Positions 26,605 to 35,213 of a DNA stretch of 64,000 nt are shown piece after piece. Source of the DNA: Acidimicrobiales bacterium (GTDB lineage Bacteria; Actinomycetota; Acidimicrobiia; Acidimicrobiales; Aldehydirespiratoraceae). A program made the translations under genes and the position numbers. How positions within the stretch are numbered: position 1 is the first letter of the stretch; every line of letters starts with the position of its first letter. Where the stretch lies: contig JAWPML010000001.1 of NCBI GenBank assembly GCA_033344915.1, positions 3,429,736-3,493,735 on the forward strand. Reading direction: 5' to 3'. The notes under the pieces are model-generated. The model was given only the letters and a program-made list of their open reading frames with translations, made no database searches and was not told where the DNA came from.

Positions 26605-27623
26605 CCACCGACATCCTCGAGGACGCCGAGCGACTGAGCGCGGCCGGGGCGTGGGACGAAGCAATCGACCTCCTGACCGTCGCGAACCGGGCCAGCCGGG
26701 ACGACCAGATCGAACGCAAGATCACCGATCTCCGCCACCGCAGCTGGGTCGCCCTCACCTCGGCCGTGCCGGACCCACCCGTGCCGGCCGACCCGGCGGC
26801 GCCGCCCATCGGTGCATCCGGCCTGCCGGAGATCTCGCTCCAGGAGATGACCGCCGGCGCCGTCCGTGCGGCCCTCGAGTCCCACGGCGCCCTCTATGTC
26901 CCCGCCGCGCTGGACCAGACCGCGGTCCAGTCGCTCATCGGCACCATCGAGCGGGCGCTCGCCCAGGTGACGGACCCGGACGACCTCGACGACCGCGGCG
27001 ACAGCACCTACTACCCGCTGAAGGCGGACCGGCTCGCCCTCGACACCCTGCCCGAACGACCCCAGGCCCTCCGGCGCCGGTTCATCACCGAAGCCGGCGG
27101 TGTGCTGCTGGCCGACAGTCCCCGCGGCATGTTCGAACTCCTCGAGCTCTACGGCTCGCTCGGGCTCCACGACGTGGTGCAGGACTTCCTCGGCGACCGC
27201 CCGGTCATGTCGGCGAACAAGTGCACGATGCGCCGGGTCGAGCCCGACAAGATCGGTGGCTGGCATCAGGACGGCGCCTTCCTGGGCGACCACATCCGGG
27301 CGATCAACATCTGGCTGGCGTTGACGGACTGCGGCGTCGACGCGCCCGGGCTCGACCTCGTCGCCGACCGCATGGACCACATCGTCGAGACCGGCACCGA
27401 GGGCTCCTTCTTCGATTGGGCCGTCGGCGACCCGGTCATCGAGCGCCTGAACGCGCCGATCGTCCGCCCCCAGATCACGGCGGGCGACATCGTGATCTTC
27501 GACGAGATGAACCTGCACCGCACGGCGACCGCGCCCGGCATGACCGTCCACCGTCACGCCATCGAGTTCTGGTGCTTCGCCGCGTCGACCTACCCGAAGG
27601 GTCACATCCCGCTGGTCTGGTGA
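26601..27623 (+). CDS. PhyH-family non-haem iron dioxygenase
   Basis: This 340-residue protein has an N-terminal helical segment (AERLSAAGAWDEAIDLLTVA) followed by a PhyH-like domain. The iron and cosubstrate residues are in GGWHQDGAFLGDHIRAINIW and MNLHRTATAPGMTVHRHAIE. The long shared blocks (SANKC..RRV, WHQDGAFLG, CGVDAPGLDLV, DRIVETGT-like) show recent common origin with 23774-24778. Its start overlaps the sulfotransferase stop as ATGA. A hydroxylation linked to the sulfation step is a reasonable guess. Confidence 0.82.
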   Translation: MTTDILEDAERLSAAGAWDEAIDLLTVANRASRDDQIERKITDLRHRSWVALTSAVPDPPVPADPAAPPIGASGLPEISLQEMTAGAVRAALESHGALYVPAALDQTAVQSLIGTIERALAQVTDPDDLDDRGDSTYYPLKADRLALDTLPERPQALRRRFITEAGGVLLADSPRGMFELLELYGSLGLHDVVQDFLGDRPVMSANKCTMRRVEPDKIGGWHQDGAFLGDHIRAINIWLALTDCGVDAPGLDLVADRMDHIVETGTEGSFFDWAVGDPVIERLNAPIVRPQITAGDIVIFDEMNLHRTATAPGMTVHRHAIEFWCFAASTYPKGHIPLVW

Positions 27624-27652
27624 CCCGGCGCGGCACGGTTTAGCGTCGGCCC

Positions 27653-28615
27653 ATGGATCTCGTCCCGACCGTCGACATCAGCGACCCGACGGCGACCTCG
27701 CTGGCCGCACTCGACACCGCCTGCGCCGACCACGGGTTCTTCCTCCTGACCGGCCACGGCCTCGACGACTTGATCGATCGGACCTGGCGCGCGACCGAGG
27801 CGTTCTTCGCGTCCGACCCGGCGAACAAGGAGGCCATCCGCCGCAGTCCCGAGGCGATGCTCGGCTGGTACGACCGCGAGCTCACGAAACAGAAGCGCGA
27901 CAGCAAGGAGGTCTTCGACTTCATCGATCCGGAGATCCCCGCCGAACACAATCCGAACCGCTGGCCGGCCGGTCCGGACGGGTTCCGTCAGACGATGACC
28001 GACTTCTTCGACGGTTTCGCCCGGCTCGCGGCGCGCACGCTCGACCTGGTGCAGCGCACCCTCGAACTCGATCCGGCGCTCGCCGCGACGCACACCACGG
28101 CCCGCACCACGAGCACGGTCCGGCTCAACCACTATCCGGTCGGTGACCCCGTCCCGGCGGACGAGCGGGACGGCCTCAACCCGCTCGGCGATGTCGCGCT
28201 CGGCCACCACACCGACCCGGGGGTGCTCACCCTGCTCCTCCAGGACGACACCGGCGGGCTCCAGGCCGAGTCGTCCGAACACGGCTGGATCGACGTCGAG
28301 CCCCGGCCGGGCACCATCGTCGTCAACCTCGCCGACACCCTCCAGGTCTGGACCAACGACCGCTACAAGGCGGCCGTGCACCGGGTCGTGCCGATGACCG
28401 ACCGCAGCCGTTACTCCATCCCCTTCTTCTCGAACCCGCCCCGGGACTGCGTGATCGAGCCCATCGGCGAGCTCGCGGCCACCGGCCCCCGCTACCGGCC
28501 GTTCACCTGGCGGGAGTTCATCCGGGGCCGGGCCGAGGACAACTTCGCCGACTATGGCGCCGAGGACATCCAGATCTCCCACTTCGCCATCGACCCGGCG
28601 GGCGCCTCGGCGTGA
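27653..28615 (+). CDS. isopenicillin-N-synthase-like 2-oxoglutarate/Fe(II) oxygenase
   Basis: This 320-residue protein belongs to the IPNS/flavanone-hydroxylase family. It has an N-terminal DIOX_N part (VPTVDISDPTATS; CADHGFFLLTGHGLDDLI) and a 2OG-FeII_Oxy core with LGHHTDPGVLTLLLQDD (H..D), KAAVHRVV (third iron ligand) and SRYSIPFFSNP (2-oxoglutarate-binding Arg and Ser). GTIVVNLADTLQVWTND is also typical. It lies 29 bases after the PhyH gene and overlaps the next gene by GTGA. Related enzymes modify gibberellins, ethylene precursors and lactams; the substrate here is unknown. Confidence 0.85.
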   Translation: MDLVPTVDISDPTATSLAALDTACADHGFFLLTGHGLDDLIDRTWRATEAFFASDPANKEAIRRSPEAMLGWYDRELTKQKRDSKEVFDFIDPEIPAEHNPNRWPAGPDGFRQTMTDFFDGFARLAARTLDLVQRTLELDPALAATHTTARTTSTVRLNHYPVGDPVPADERDGLNPLGDVALGHHTDPGVLTLLLQDDTGGLQAESSEHGWIDVEPRPGTIVVNLADTLQVWTNDRYKAAVHRVVPMTDRSRYSIPFFSNPPRDCVIEPIGELAATGPRYRPFTWREFIRGRAEDNFADYGAEDIQISHFAIDPAGASA

Positions 28616-29376
28616 CCGAGATCCTCCTCGGAACGATCGCGATCGAGCCGGGGCGGTGGGCGTGGTTCGCGCCGGACGCGGCACCGCCGATGGCGATCTC
28701 ACCGTGGCTCGACCGCATCGCCGACGCCGGCTTCGACGGCATCGAGCTCTGGGAACACCATGTGCGCACCGCACCGAAAGACGAGGTCGACGCGGTCTTC
28801 GGCCACCCGCTCGGCGTGGGCGTGTTCAACACCTATGTCGGCTTCGACGATCCCGACGACGCCGAACGGGACGAGGCCGCGTCGTGGATCCGCCGCTCCG
28901 GCGCGAGGAAGGCCAAGTGGAACACCGGGCCCGAGCGAGACGACGACGCCCGCGCCGCGTACCGCGACCGGCTCTCGCGGTTCGCCGCCGCGCTCCCCGG
29001 CGTGGAGCTGGTGTGCGAGTGCCACGACGGCTCCGCGATGGACGACCCGGCCTTCGCCGCCGAGGTCCTGCCGGCCGGGAGCCGTGCCCTGTTCCACACC
29101 CACGACGATCTCGACACGATCCGGGCCAAGTTCGCCTCCTACGGCGACCGGATGAGCCACGTGCACGTCAACCATCTGTTCACCGGATCCCCGAAGCTTG
29201 CCGACATCCGCGACGAGCTGGCCGAGAAGATCGCCGTCGCCACGTCGCTCGGGTTCGACGGCACGTGGACGCTCGAGTTCGTCCACGGCACCGGCGAACC
29301 CGACCTCGACCAACCGGAGCTGCTGTTCGCCCAGGCCGTCGACGATCTCGCGGTGCTCCGCGAGCTGCTCGGCTGA
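28612..29376 (+). CDS. sugar phosphate isomerase/epimerase-like TIM barrel protein
   Basis: The 254-residue protein fits the AP-endonuclease-2/xylose-isomerase-like TIM-barrel family, with FDGIELWEHHVR after the first strands, LVCECHDGSAMDD, ALFHTHDDLDTI, HVHVNHLF and DGTWTLEFVHGTGEP carrying metal-binding Glu, His and Asp residues. It starts at GTG 28612 in a GTGA overlap with the oxygenase. It may isomerise a sugar or a ring-opened product of the oxygenases. The substrate is not indicated. Confidence 0.75.
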   Translation: MTEILLGTIAIEPGRWAWFAPDAAPPMAISPWLDRIADAGFDGIELWEHHVRTAPKDEVDAVFGHPLGVGVFNTYVGFDDPDDAERDEAASWIRRSGARKAKWNTGPERDDDARAAYRDRLSRFAAALPGVELVCECHDGSAMDDPAFAAEVLPAGSRALFHTHDDLDTIRAKFASYGDRMSHVHVNHLFTGSPKLADIRDELAEKIAVATSLGFDGTWTLEFVHGTGEPDLDQPELLFAQAVDDLAVLRELLG

Positions 29377-29383
29377 CGCCGCC

Positions 29384-30004
29384 GTGGACGCGACCCGAGC
29401 CCTGCTCCACCTCGTGCCCGCGGGCGGGCATGACCTCGGGCCCGCGCTCGCCTCGGTGGGTCCTGCGCTCACCGTGCTCCGGCGGGACCCAGCCTGCTTC
29501 CACGGCGCCGCGTCGCCCCAGACCGCGGCCGTCGAGGCCGCAGGCGACGCGATCGACGCCCTCGTGGACGTCGCCACCGAGCTCGGGCCGCTGATCGACG
29601 CCGCGCGTTCGATGGCGATCGTCGGCCGCGACCGGGTCTTCATCGAACCGGCAGCGCCGGCCTCGGTCCGCTATCAGTACCTCATGCATCGGCGGGCCGA
29701 CTTCACCCACGACGAGTACCTCCACCGCTACGAGACGGTCCACGTCGAGTTCGGCCTGCGCACGCCCAACCTCGAGGGCTACGTCCAGCTCCATGTCGAC
29801 TTCGACGCCTCCGCGGCGTTGGGCGAGTCGACCGGGCTGCGGGCCGAGCCGTGCGACTCGATGTCCGAGCTGCACCTGCGATCGGTGGAACACTTCCTCG
29901 AGGGCATCGTCGCCCACCCGGACGTGGGTCGGGAGGCCACCGAGGACGAGGAGCGCTTCGTCGACCGCGGTCGTTCATTCGGCTTCGCCCACCGCGTCGT
30001 GTAA
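29384..30004 (+). CDS. EthD-domain protein
   Basis: The 206-residue protein starts at GTG 29384, seven bases after the isomerase stop. Its middle contains VRYQYLMHRRADFTHDEYLHRYETVHVEFGLR, an EthD-like ferredoxin-fold segment (FTHDEYLHRYETVH). EthD-like domains often act as small dimeric accessory or decarboxylase-type proteins. The first 100 residues are an Ala-rich segment of unknown fold. The operon position suggests a helper role for the neighbouring oxygenases. Confidence 0.6.
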   Translation: MDATRALLHLVPAGGHDLGPALASVGPALTVLRRDPACFHGAASPQTAAVEAAGDAIDALVDVATELGPLIDAARSMAIVGRDRVFIEPAAPASVRYQYLMHRRADFTHDEYLHRYETVHVEFGLRTPNLEGYVQLHVDFDASAALGESTGLRAEPCDSMSELHLRSVEHFLEGIVAHPDVGREATEDEERFVDRGRSFGFAHRVV

Positions 30005-30014
30005 GTCTCCCTCG

Positions 30015-30971
30015 ATGTTCATCCTGCGCTTCGATTTCCGGCTCGCTCCCCACTCGCCCGCGTCGATGGGCGAGCTCTACGCGGCCGCGCTCGAGATGTG
30101 CGAATGGGGCGAGGCGAACGGCGCGATGCTCGGCCTTTTCTCCGAGCACCATTCGTCGAGCGACGGCTATCTGCCGTCACCGCTCGTGATGGCCGGCGCC
30201 GCGGCCGCCCGCACGTCGACGCTGCCGATCAACGTCGGCGCGCTGCTCGCCCTGATGTACGACCCCGTGAAGCTCGCCGAGGACATGGTGGTCCTCGACC
30301 ACCTCAGCCAGGGGCGGGTGACCTACACGGTCGGGCTGGGCTACCGCGACGCCGAGTTCGCGATGTTCGGCGTGGATCCGCGGCGCCGCGGCGCCCTCAT
30401 GGACGAGCGGCTCGAGGTGCTGACCCGAGCGCTGCGGGGCGAGCGCTTCGAGTGGGACGGCCGCACCATCGAGGTGACACCGGCGCCGTTCACGGCGGGC
30501 GGCCCCACCGTCATGTACGGCGGTGGCAGTGCGGCGGCGGCCCGTCGGGCCGGCCGGCTCGGGATGATGTTCGTGCCCCAGCATGCGGACCCGGCGTTGG
30601 CCGACGCCTACGACGCCGCCGCGATCGAGGCGGGCAATCCGCCGGGGCTGTGCATGGCTCCCGGCGACGGTTCACCGACGTCGCTGTTCGTCGCCGACGA
30701 CCCCGACGCCGCCTGGGCCGAGATCGGCGAGTACCTGCTCCACGACGCCGTGACCTATGCCGAATGGACGGGCGACGCCGCCGCCCTGTCCGTCAGCCGG
30801 GCCACCAGCGTCGACGAGCTCCGCGCCGAGAACGGGGCGTACCGCATCGTCACCACCGACGAAGCCCGCACCCTGCGCGACCGCTACGGCACCCTCGCCC
30901 TCCAGCCCCTCTGCGGCGGCATCCCGCCCACCCTCGCCTGGCCCTACCTCCACACCCTCGCCACCCTCTAG
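30015..30971 (+). CDS. LLM class flavin/F420-dependent oxidoreductase
   Basis: From ATG 30015 the protein has 318 residues. It is a luciferase-like TIM barrel with MFILRFDFRL, MLGLFSEHHSSSDGYLPSPLVMAG, VGALLALMYDPVKLAEDMVVLDHLSQGRVTYTVGLGYRDAEF and PTVMYGGGSAAAARRAGR. These segments make up the FMN/F420-binding core of the bacterial luciferase-like monooxygenase family. It is the last gene of the plus-strand run that starts at 25873. Whether it uses FMN or F420 cannot be decided from sequence alone. Confidence 0.85.
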   Translation: MFILRFDFRLAPHSPASMGELYAAALEMCEWGEANGAMLGLFSEHHSSSDGYLPSPLVMAGAAAARTSTLPINVGALLALMYDPVKLAEDMVVLDHLSQGRVTYTVGLGYRDAEFAMFGVDPRRRGALMDERLEVLTRALRGERFEWDGRTIEVTPAPFTAGGPTVMYGGGSAAAARRAGRLGMMFVPQHADPALADAYDAAAIEAGNPPGLCMAPGDGSPTSLFVADDPDAAWAEIGEYLLHDAVTYAEWTGDAAALSVSRATSVDELRAENGAYRIVTTDEARTLRDRYGTLALQPLCGGIPPTLAWPYLHTLATL

Positions 30972-30997
30972 ACCCGCCCCCCCGCCCGCACACAGCA

Positions 30998-31022
30998 GCA
31001 ATCTCTGGTCACCAAAGGGTCG
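30998..31022 (+). repeat. intergenic repeat family R1, copy 1
   Basis: This 25-base element begins gcaatctctggtcacc and ends aaagggtcg. It faces an inverted copy at 31082-31106 with two mismatches and has a direct partial copy at 31050-31074. The set lies between convergent genes (LLM oxidoreductase and glnS). Confidence 0.85.
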
Positions 31023-31049
31023 CTCTGACCGCCGAATCTCTCCCACCGA

Positions 31050-31074
31050 GCGATCTGTGGTCACCAAAGGGTCG
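31050..31074 (+). repeat. intergenic repeat family R1, copy 2
   Basis: The copy starts gcgatctgtggtcacc and ends aaagggtcg. It differs from copy 1 at two positions in its left part. Together with 31082-31106 it can form a stem with only a 7-base loop. Confidence 0.85.
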
Positions 31075-31081
31075 CCCACAC

Positions 31082-31106
31082 CGACCCTTTCATGACCAGA
31101 GATTGC
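31082..31106 (-). repeat. intergenic repeat family R1, inverted copy; likely bidirectional terminator
   Basis: The reverse complement begins gcaatctctggtcatg and ends aaagggtcg. It can pair with copy 1 or copy 2, giving two alternative hairpins between the convergent LLM and glnS genes. Two short gagattg(c) remnants follow at about 31120 and 31137. Confidence 0.8.
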
Positions 31107-31158
31107 GGGGGTGGGGCAGAGATTGGGGGTGGGGGCGAGATTGCGGGGTGGGGGTGGG

Positions 31159-32817
31159 TCAGGGCTTCGACTGGCGCTTCTGGATGTTGGCCCATTCGTC
31201 GCGGAGGCCGACGGTGCGGTGGAACACGAGGGGCGTGTCGAGATCGTGGGCGAAGTAGCCCAGCCGTTCGAACTGCACGACCTCGCCGAGCGGGGTGTCG
31301 GCCAGCGCCGGCTCGAGCTTGCAGCCGGTGCGGACCTCGCGCGACGCCGGGTTGAGTGACGCCAGCGGGTCTTCGCCGTCCGCGCCAGGGTGCTCGGCGG
31401 TGAACAGGCGGTCGTAGAGCCGCACCTCGGCGTCGACCGCATGCTCGGCGGAGACCCAGTGGATCGTCGCCTTCACCTTGCGCCCGTCGGGGGCCTGCCC
31501 GCCGGCCGTCTCCGGGTCGTAGGTGCACCGCAGGCGGGTGACGTTGCCATCGGCGTCGGTCTCCACGTCGTCGCACGTGATGAAGTAGCCGGCCCGCAAC
31601 CGGACTTCACGCCCGGGGGCGAGCCGGAAGAACTTCTTCGGCGGGTCGACCATGAAGTCGTCGCGTTCGATGAACAACCGGCCGCTGAACGGAACCTCAC
31701 GGGTGCCGTCCGCCTCGTTCTCCGGATTGTTGACCGCTTCCCGCACGTCCACGAGACCCTCGGGCCAGTTCGTGATGACGACCTCGATCGGATCGAGGAC
31801 GGCCATGCGCCGCTGGGCGTGCGTGTTGAGGTGGGTCCGCACGAACGACTCGAGCAGCTCGATCTCGTGGGTGCCGTTGACGCGGGCGATCCCGATGTGC
31901 GACGCGAACTCGCGGATCGCCTCCGGCGGGTAGCCGCGCCGCCGCAGGCCTCGAAGCGTCGGCATGCGGGGGTCGTCCCACCCGTCGACATGGCCCTCGT
32001 CGACCAGCTGACGGAGCTTGCGCTTCGACAGCACCGTGTGGGTCAGGTTGAGCCGGGCGAACTCGGTCTGACGGGGGCGATCCCCGTCGAGCTCGAGTTG
32101 CTCCATGAACCAGTCGTAGAGCGGCCGATGGGTGTCGAACTCGAGCGTGCACAGCGAGTGCGTGGTGCCCTCTATGGCATCGCTCTGCCCGTGGGCCCAG
32201 TCGTAGGTGGGATACACCTTCCACTCGTCGCCGGTGCGGAAGTGGTGGGTGTGGCGGATGCGGTACATCACGGGATCACGCATCTGCATGTTCTCGTGGT
32301 TCATGTCGATCTTGGCCCGCAGGACCTTCTCGCCCTCGCCGAACTCGCCCGCCGTCATCCGGGCGAAGAGGTCGAGGTTCTCCTCGATGGAGCGGTCCCG
32401 CCATGGTGAATCGGTACCGGGGGTGGTGAACCCACCGCGGTTCAGCGAGATGGTCTCGGCGTCCTGGTCGTCGACATAGGCGAGCCCCTTCTCGATCAGC
32501 TGCACCGCCCACTCGTGGAGCTGGCGGAAGTAGTCCGACGCGAAGGCGGGCTCCCCGGGCTCGAAACCGAGCCAGCGCACGTCGTCCTGGATCGCCTCGA
32601 CGAACCGGCTGTCCTCGGTGTCGGGATTGGTGTCGTCGAATCGAAGGACGCACGTCCCGTCGAACTCGTCGGCCACGCTGAAGTTGAGCGTGATCGACTT
32701 GGCGTGACCGATGTGGAGGAACCCGTTCGGCTCCGGCGGGAAGCGCGTCTGCACCCGGCCGCCGTAGGGCCCGTCGGAACAGTCAGCGGCGATCTTCTCG
32801 CGAATGAAGTCGGTCAC
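31159..32817 (-). CDS. glnS: glutaminyl-tRNA synthetase
   Basis: The 552-residue length matches E. coli GlnRS (about 554). The class I signature is [18 protein letters not shown] (HIGH) and the KMSKS equivalent is [12 protein letters not shown]. The GlnRS-specific stretches [32 protein letters not shown] and [16 protein letters not shown] are present, and the C-terminal beta-barrel anticodon-binding domain (about 340-552) is complete. It charges tRNA-Gln directly with glutamine. Most actinomycetes instead use GluRS plus the GatCAB amidotransferase, so the gene may have been acquired. Confidence 0.95.
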   Translation of the reverse strand: MTDFIREKIAADCSDGPYGGRVQTRFPPEPNGFLHIGHAKSITLNFSVADEFDGTCVLRFDDTNPDTEDSRFVEAIQDDVRWLGFEPGEPAFASDYFRQLHEWAVQLIEKGLAYVDDQDAETISLNRGGFTTPGTDSPWRDRSIEENLDLFARMTAGEFGEGEKVLRAKIDMNHENMQMRDPVMYRIRHTHHFRTGDEWKVYPTYDWAHGQSDAIEGTTHSLCTLEFDTHRPLYDWFMEQLELDGDRPRQTEFARLNLTHTVLSKRKLRQLVDEGHVDGWDDPRMPTLRGLRRRGYPPEAIREFASHIGIARVNGTHEIELLESFVRTHLNTHAQRRMAVLDPIEVVITNWPEGLVDVREAVNNPENEADGTREVPFSGRLFIERDDFMVDPPKKFFRLAPGREVRLRAGYFITCDDVETDADGNVTRLRCTYDPETAGGQAPDGRKVKATIHWVSAEHAVDAEVRLYDRLFTAEHPGADGEDPLASLNPASREVRTGCKLEPALADTPLGEVVQFERLGYFAHDLDTPLVFHRTVGLRDEWANIQKRQSKP

Positions 32818-32826
32818 CGGGCAAGC

Positions 32827-33846
32827 CTACGCAGGCGGGCGCTTCAGGCCGTCCACGATCTCGGCGAAGTGGCGCGGATCCGGCGCCCGATTGTTGACGA
32901 GGCTGACGTGGTCGCTGATGCCGGCGAGCCGCTCGCGGATCTTCGGCGCGATCTCGTGGGGCTCGCCGACGACCGCGATGGTCTCGATGAGCTCGTCGTC
33001 GATCAGCGCCGGCATCTCGTCCCACCGGTTCTCCTTCGCCATCGCGTTGAGCACCGGATGCAGGTCGCCGTAGCCGTGGAGCTCGAACACGGGCAGGTAG
33101 GCGGGCGTCGTCGCGTAGAAGGCGAGCTGTCCGCGCACGCCGGCGCGCGAGCGTTCGTACTCCTCCTCGGTGCGGCCGGTGACGATCGTCGTGACGCAGA
33201 CGACCTCCACATCCGCCGGATCCCTCCCCGCTCGGTTCGCGCCGGTCGCGATCGCCGGCAGCGTCAGCTCCTGCAGCGAGCGCCGGCTGTTGACCGGGTG
33301 GACGAGGAAGCCGTCCGCCACCTCGCCCGCGACCGCTGTCGACCGTGGCCCGAACCCGGCGGTGAAGATCGGCGGCGGACCGAACGGGTTCGGCCCGGGA
33401 TCGAACGCCGGGATCATCCGCGTGTGCGTGTAGAACTCGCCCTCGAAACGGAGTCGCTCCCCCGTCTCCCATGCCTGCCAGATCGCCCGGATGCCCTGCA
33501 CCATCTCCCGCATACGGGCGGCCGGCTTCGACCAGGGCATCGAGTAGCGCTGCTCGATGTGGGGCTTGATCTGCGAGCCGAGACCGAGCACGAAACGTCC
33601 GCCGGTGGTGGCCTGAAGGTCCCAACCGGTGTTGGCGAGCGTCATCGGGGTGCGGGCGAACGCGATCGCGATCGCAGTGCCCAGCTCGATCCGGCTGGTG
33701 TGCTCGCCGGCGACCGCGAGCGCCAGGAACGGATCGTGCTTCGCCTCGAAGCTGAACGCCCGGTCGTAGCCGATCGCTTCGAGCTCCGGATAGATCGTCC
33801 GGGCGTCGCGGGGATCCTCGGTCGGGACGGTGATGCTCACGTGCAC
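32827..33846 (-). CDS. LLM class F420-dependent oxidoreductase
   Basis: This 339-residue luciferase-like protein has RDARTIYPELEAIGYDRAFSFEAKHDPF at the start, TPMTLANTGWDLQATTGGRFVLGLGSQIKPHI in the core and MREMVQGIRAIWQAWETG. These fit the actinobacterial F420-dependent LLM group (TIGR03617-like). It starts at GTG 33846. The gene is divergent from the ArsR regulator at 33922, with a palindrome between them. It lies nine bases upstream of glnS on the same strand. Confidence 0.82.
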   Translation of the reverse strand: MHVSITVPTEDPRDARTIYPELEAIGYDRAFSFEAKHDPFLALAVAGEHTSRIELGTAIAIAFARTPMTLANTGWDLQATTGGRFVLGLGSQIKPHIEQRYSMPWSKPAARMREMVQGIRAIWQAWETGERLRFEGEFYTHTRMIPAFDPGPNPFGPPPIFTAGFGPRSTAVAGEVADGFLVHPVNSRRSLQELTLPAIATGANRAGRDPADVEVVCVTTIVTGRTEEEYERSRAGVRGQLAFYATTPAYLPVFELHGYGDLHPVLNAMAKENRWDEMPALIDDELIETIAVVGEPHEIAPKIRERLAGISDHVSLVNNRAPDPRHFAEIVDGLKRPPA

Positions 33847-33900
33847 GTCCGAGACTCTGCCAGATCGACGCCCGCAGGGTTGACCGATTCATTCGCCTCT

Positions 33901-33913
33901 GCTTATGATAAGC
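33901..33913. promoter_or_regulatory. candidate ArsR operator
   Basis: The AT-rich sequence gcttatgataagc is a perfect 6+1+6 palindrome in a GC-rich genome. It sits 9 bases before the ArsR start codon, between the ArsR gene and the divergent LLM gene, which is the usual place for an ArsR-family operator. Confidence 0.5.
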
Positions 33914-33921
33914 ACCTCCTT

Positions 33922-34233
33922 ATGTCTACGGCAGCCCGGGCGCTCGGCGCCCTCCACGATCCGACCCGCCGGCGGGTGCTCGAGCTGATGCGATCCGGCG
34001 AACGCAGCGTGCGGGAGCTGACCGACGAGCTCGACATCTCCCAGCCCGCCGTCTCGCAGCACCTGCGAGTGCTCCGCGAAGCCGACCTCGTCGCCGTGCG
34101 CCCCCAGGGAGCGCGCCGGCTCTACCGGATCGACCCCGACGGCCTCAGCGCGGTGCGGGCCTGGGTCGACTCGTTCTGGGACGACGCCCTCGGCGCGTTC
34201 GCCGAACACGCCTCGAAGGAGACGTCGCCATGA
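33922..34233 (+). CDS. ArsR family transcriptional regulator
   Basis: This 103-residue winged-helix protein has ALHDPTRRRVLELMRSGERSVRELTDELDISQPAVSQHLRVLREADLVAVR, the classic ArsR helix-turn-helix. It lacks the metal-binding cysteines of ArsR and SmtB. It overlaps by ATGA with an SRPBCC gene, a common pairing in actinomycetes. It probably represses its own operon through the palindrome at 33901. Confidence 0.9.
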   Translation: MSTAARALGALHDPTRRRVLELMRSGERSVRELTDELDISQPAVSQHLRVLREADLVAVRPQGARRLYRIDPDGLSAVRAWVDSFWDDALGAFAEHASKETSP

Positions 34234-35153
34234 CCACACCCCCGCCCGTTGTTCGCGCCGCCTGGGTCCCCCGCACGCCGGACGACGCGTTCCGGATCTT
34301 CACCGAGGAGATCGGCGCGTGGTGGCCGCTCCCGACCCACGGCATCTTCGGCGACGAGTCCGGGGGCGTCGTGTTCGCCGACGATCGCGTGGTCGAACGT
34401 TCGCTCAGCGGCGAGGAGTCGGTGTGGGCCGAAGTTCGGGTCTGGGAGCCGCCGGCGCGGCTCGTTCTCTCGTGGCATCCGGGCCGCGACCACGACGACG
34501 CGTCCGAGGTGGAGGTGAACTTCCACGCCGACGAAGACGGCACGCGCGTCGTGCTCGAGCATCGAGGCTGGGAGACGTTCGGTGCCGATGCCATGGGTCG
34601 GCGTCGGTCCTACGTCGGGCCCAACGCGTGGGGCCACGCCCTCGACCACTTCGCCGACGGTGCCGAGTCGCCGGCCGACCGGTCCGAACTCGAAGCACTC
34701 GATGCCGCGTACGCGATGTTCTTCGCCGAAGCCGAGACCGGCGGCTTCGGTCCCGCGCCGGCCGGCGAGTGGACCGCCGCGGAGGTCATCGCCCACGTCG
34801 CCCTCAACGACCTCGCGATGATCGGCGTCTGCCAGGCGATCGTCCACGGTCGCACGACCACCTTCGCCAACGAGCGCTGTCAGGACCCGGCCGTCCTCGC
34901 GCGGTGGACCACGGCGGCCGGCGATCAAACCGGGCTGATCGATCGGGGCCGAGCGACCTCCCGTCAGGTGGTCGCGGCCCTCGCCCGGTTGACGCCCGAA
35001 CAGCTGGCCGCCGAGGTGCACTGCCGGCTGCTCCATGCCGGTGCGGTGATGCTCGACGGTCCCCGGCCGTGGGGTGGCGTCGCCATCGAGACCCAGGCCG
35101 AGATGCACCTGCCGGCCCACGTGGGCCAGTTGCGCGCCCTCCGGCCGGCCTGA
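34230..35153 (+). CDS. SRPBCC (AHSA1-like) and DinB-like fusion protein
   Basis: Residues 1-150 form an SRPBCC/AHSA1 hydrophobic-pocket domain (RTPDDAFRIFTEEIGAWWPL; SWHPGRDHDDASEVEVNFHADEDGTRVVLEHRGWETFG). Residues 165-307 are a DinB/maleylpyruvate-isomerase-like four-helix bundle (EWTAAEVIAHVALNDLAM; HLPAHVGQLRALRP). The 307-residue length is that of two domains fused. It is coupled by ATGA to the ArsR gene. The ligand is unknown. Confidence 0.72.
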   Translation: MTTPPPVVRAAWVPRTPDDAFRIFTEEIGAWWPLPTHGIFGDESGGVVFADDRVVERSLSGEESVWAEVRVWEPPARLVLSWHPGRDHDDASEVEVNFHADEDGTRVVLEHRGWETFGADAMGRRRSYVGPNAWGHALDHFADGAESPADRSELEALDAAYAMFFAEAETGGFGPAPAGEWTAAEVIAHVALNDLAMIGVCQAIVHGRTTTFANERCQDPAVLARWTTAAGDQTGLIDRGRATSRQVVAALARLTPEQLAAEVHCRLLHAGAVMLDGPRPWGGVAIETQAEMHLPAHVGQLRALRPA

Positions 35154-35213
35154 GCGGGCACGGTCGGCACCCCGATACCGCGCAAGGGGCCGCGTCTCTG
35201 CCAGATTGCGGGG

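Noticed and set aside
30972-31158. A CRISPR-like array from the three R1 copies
   Set aside because: The copies differ, are partly inverted, and have no regular spacers or cas genes.
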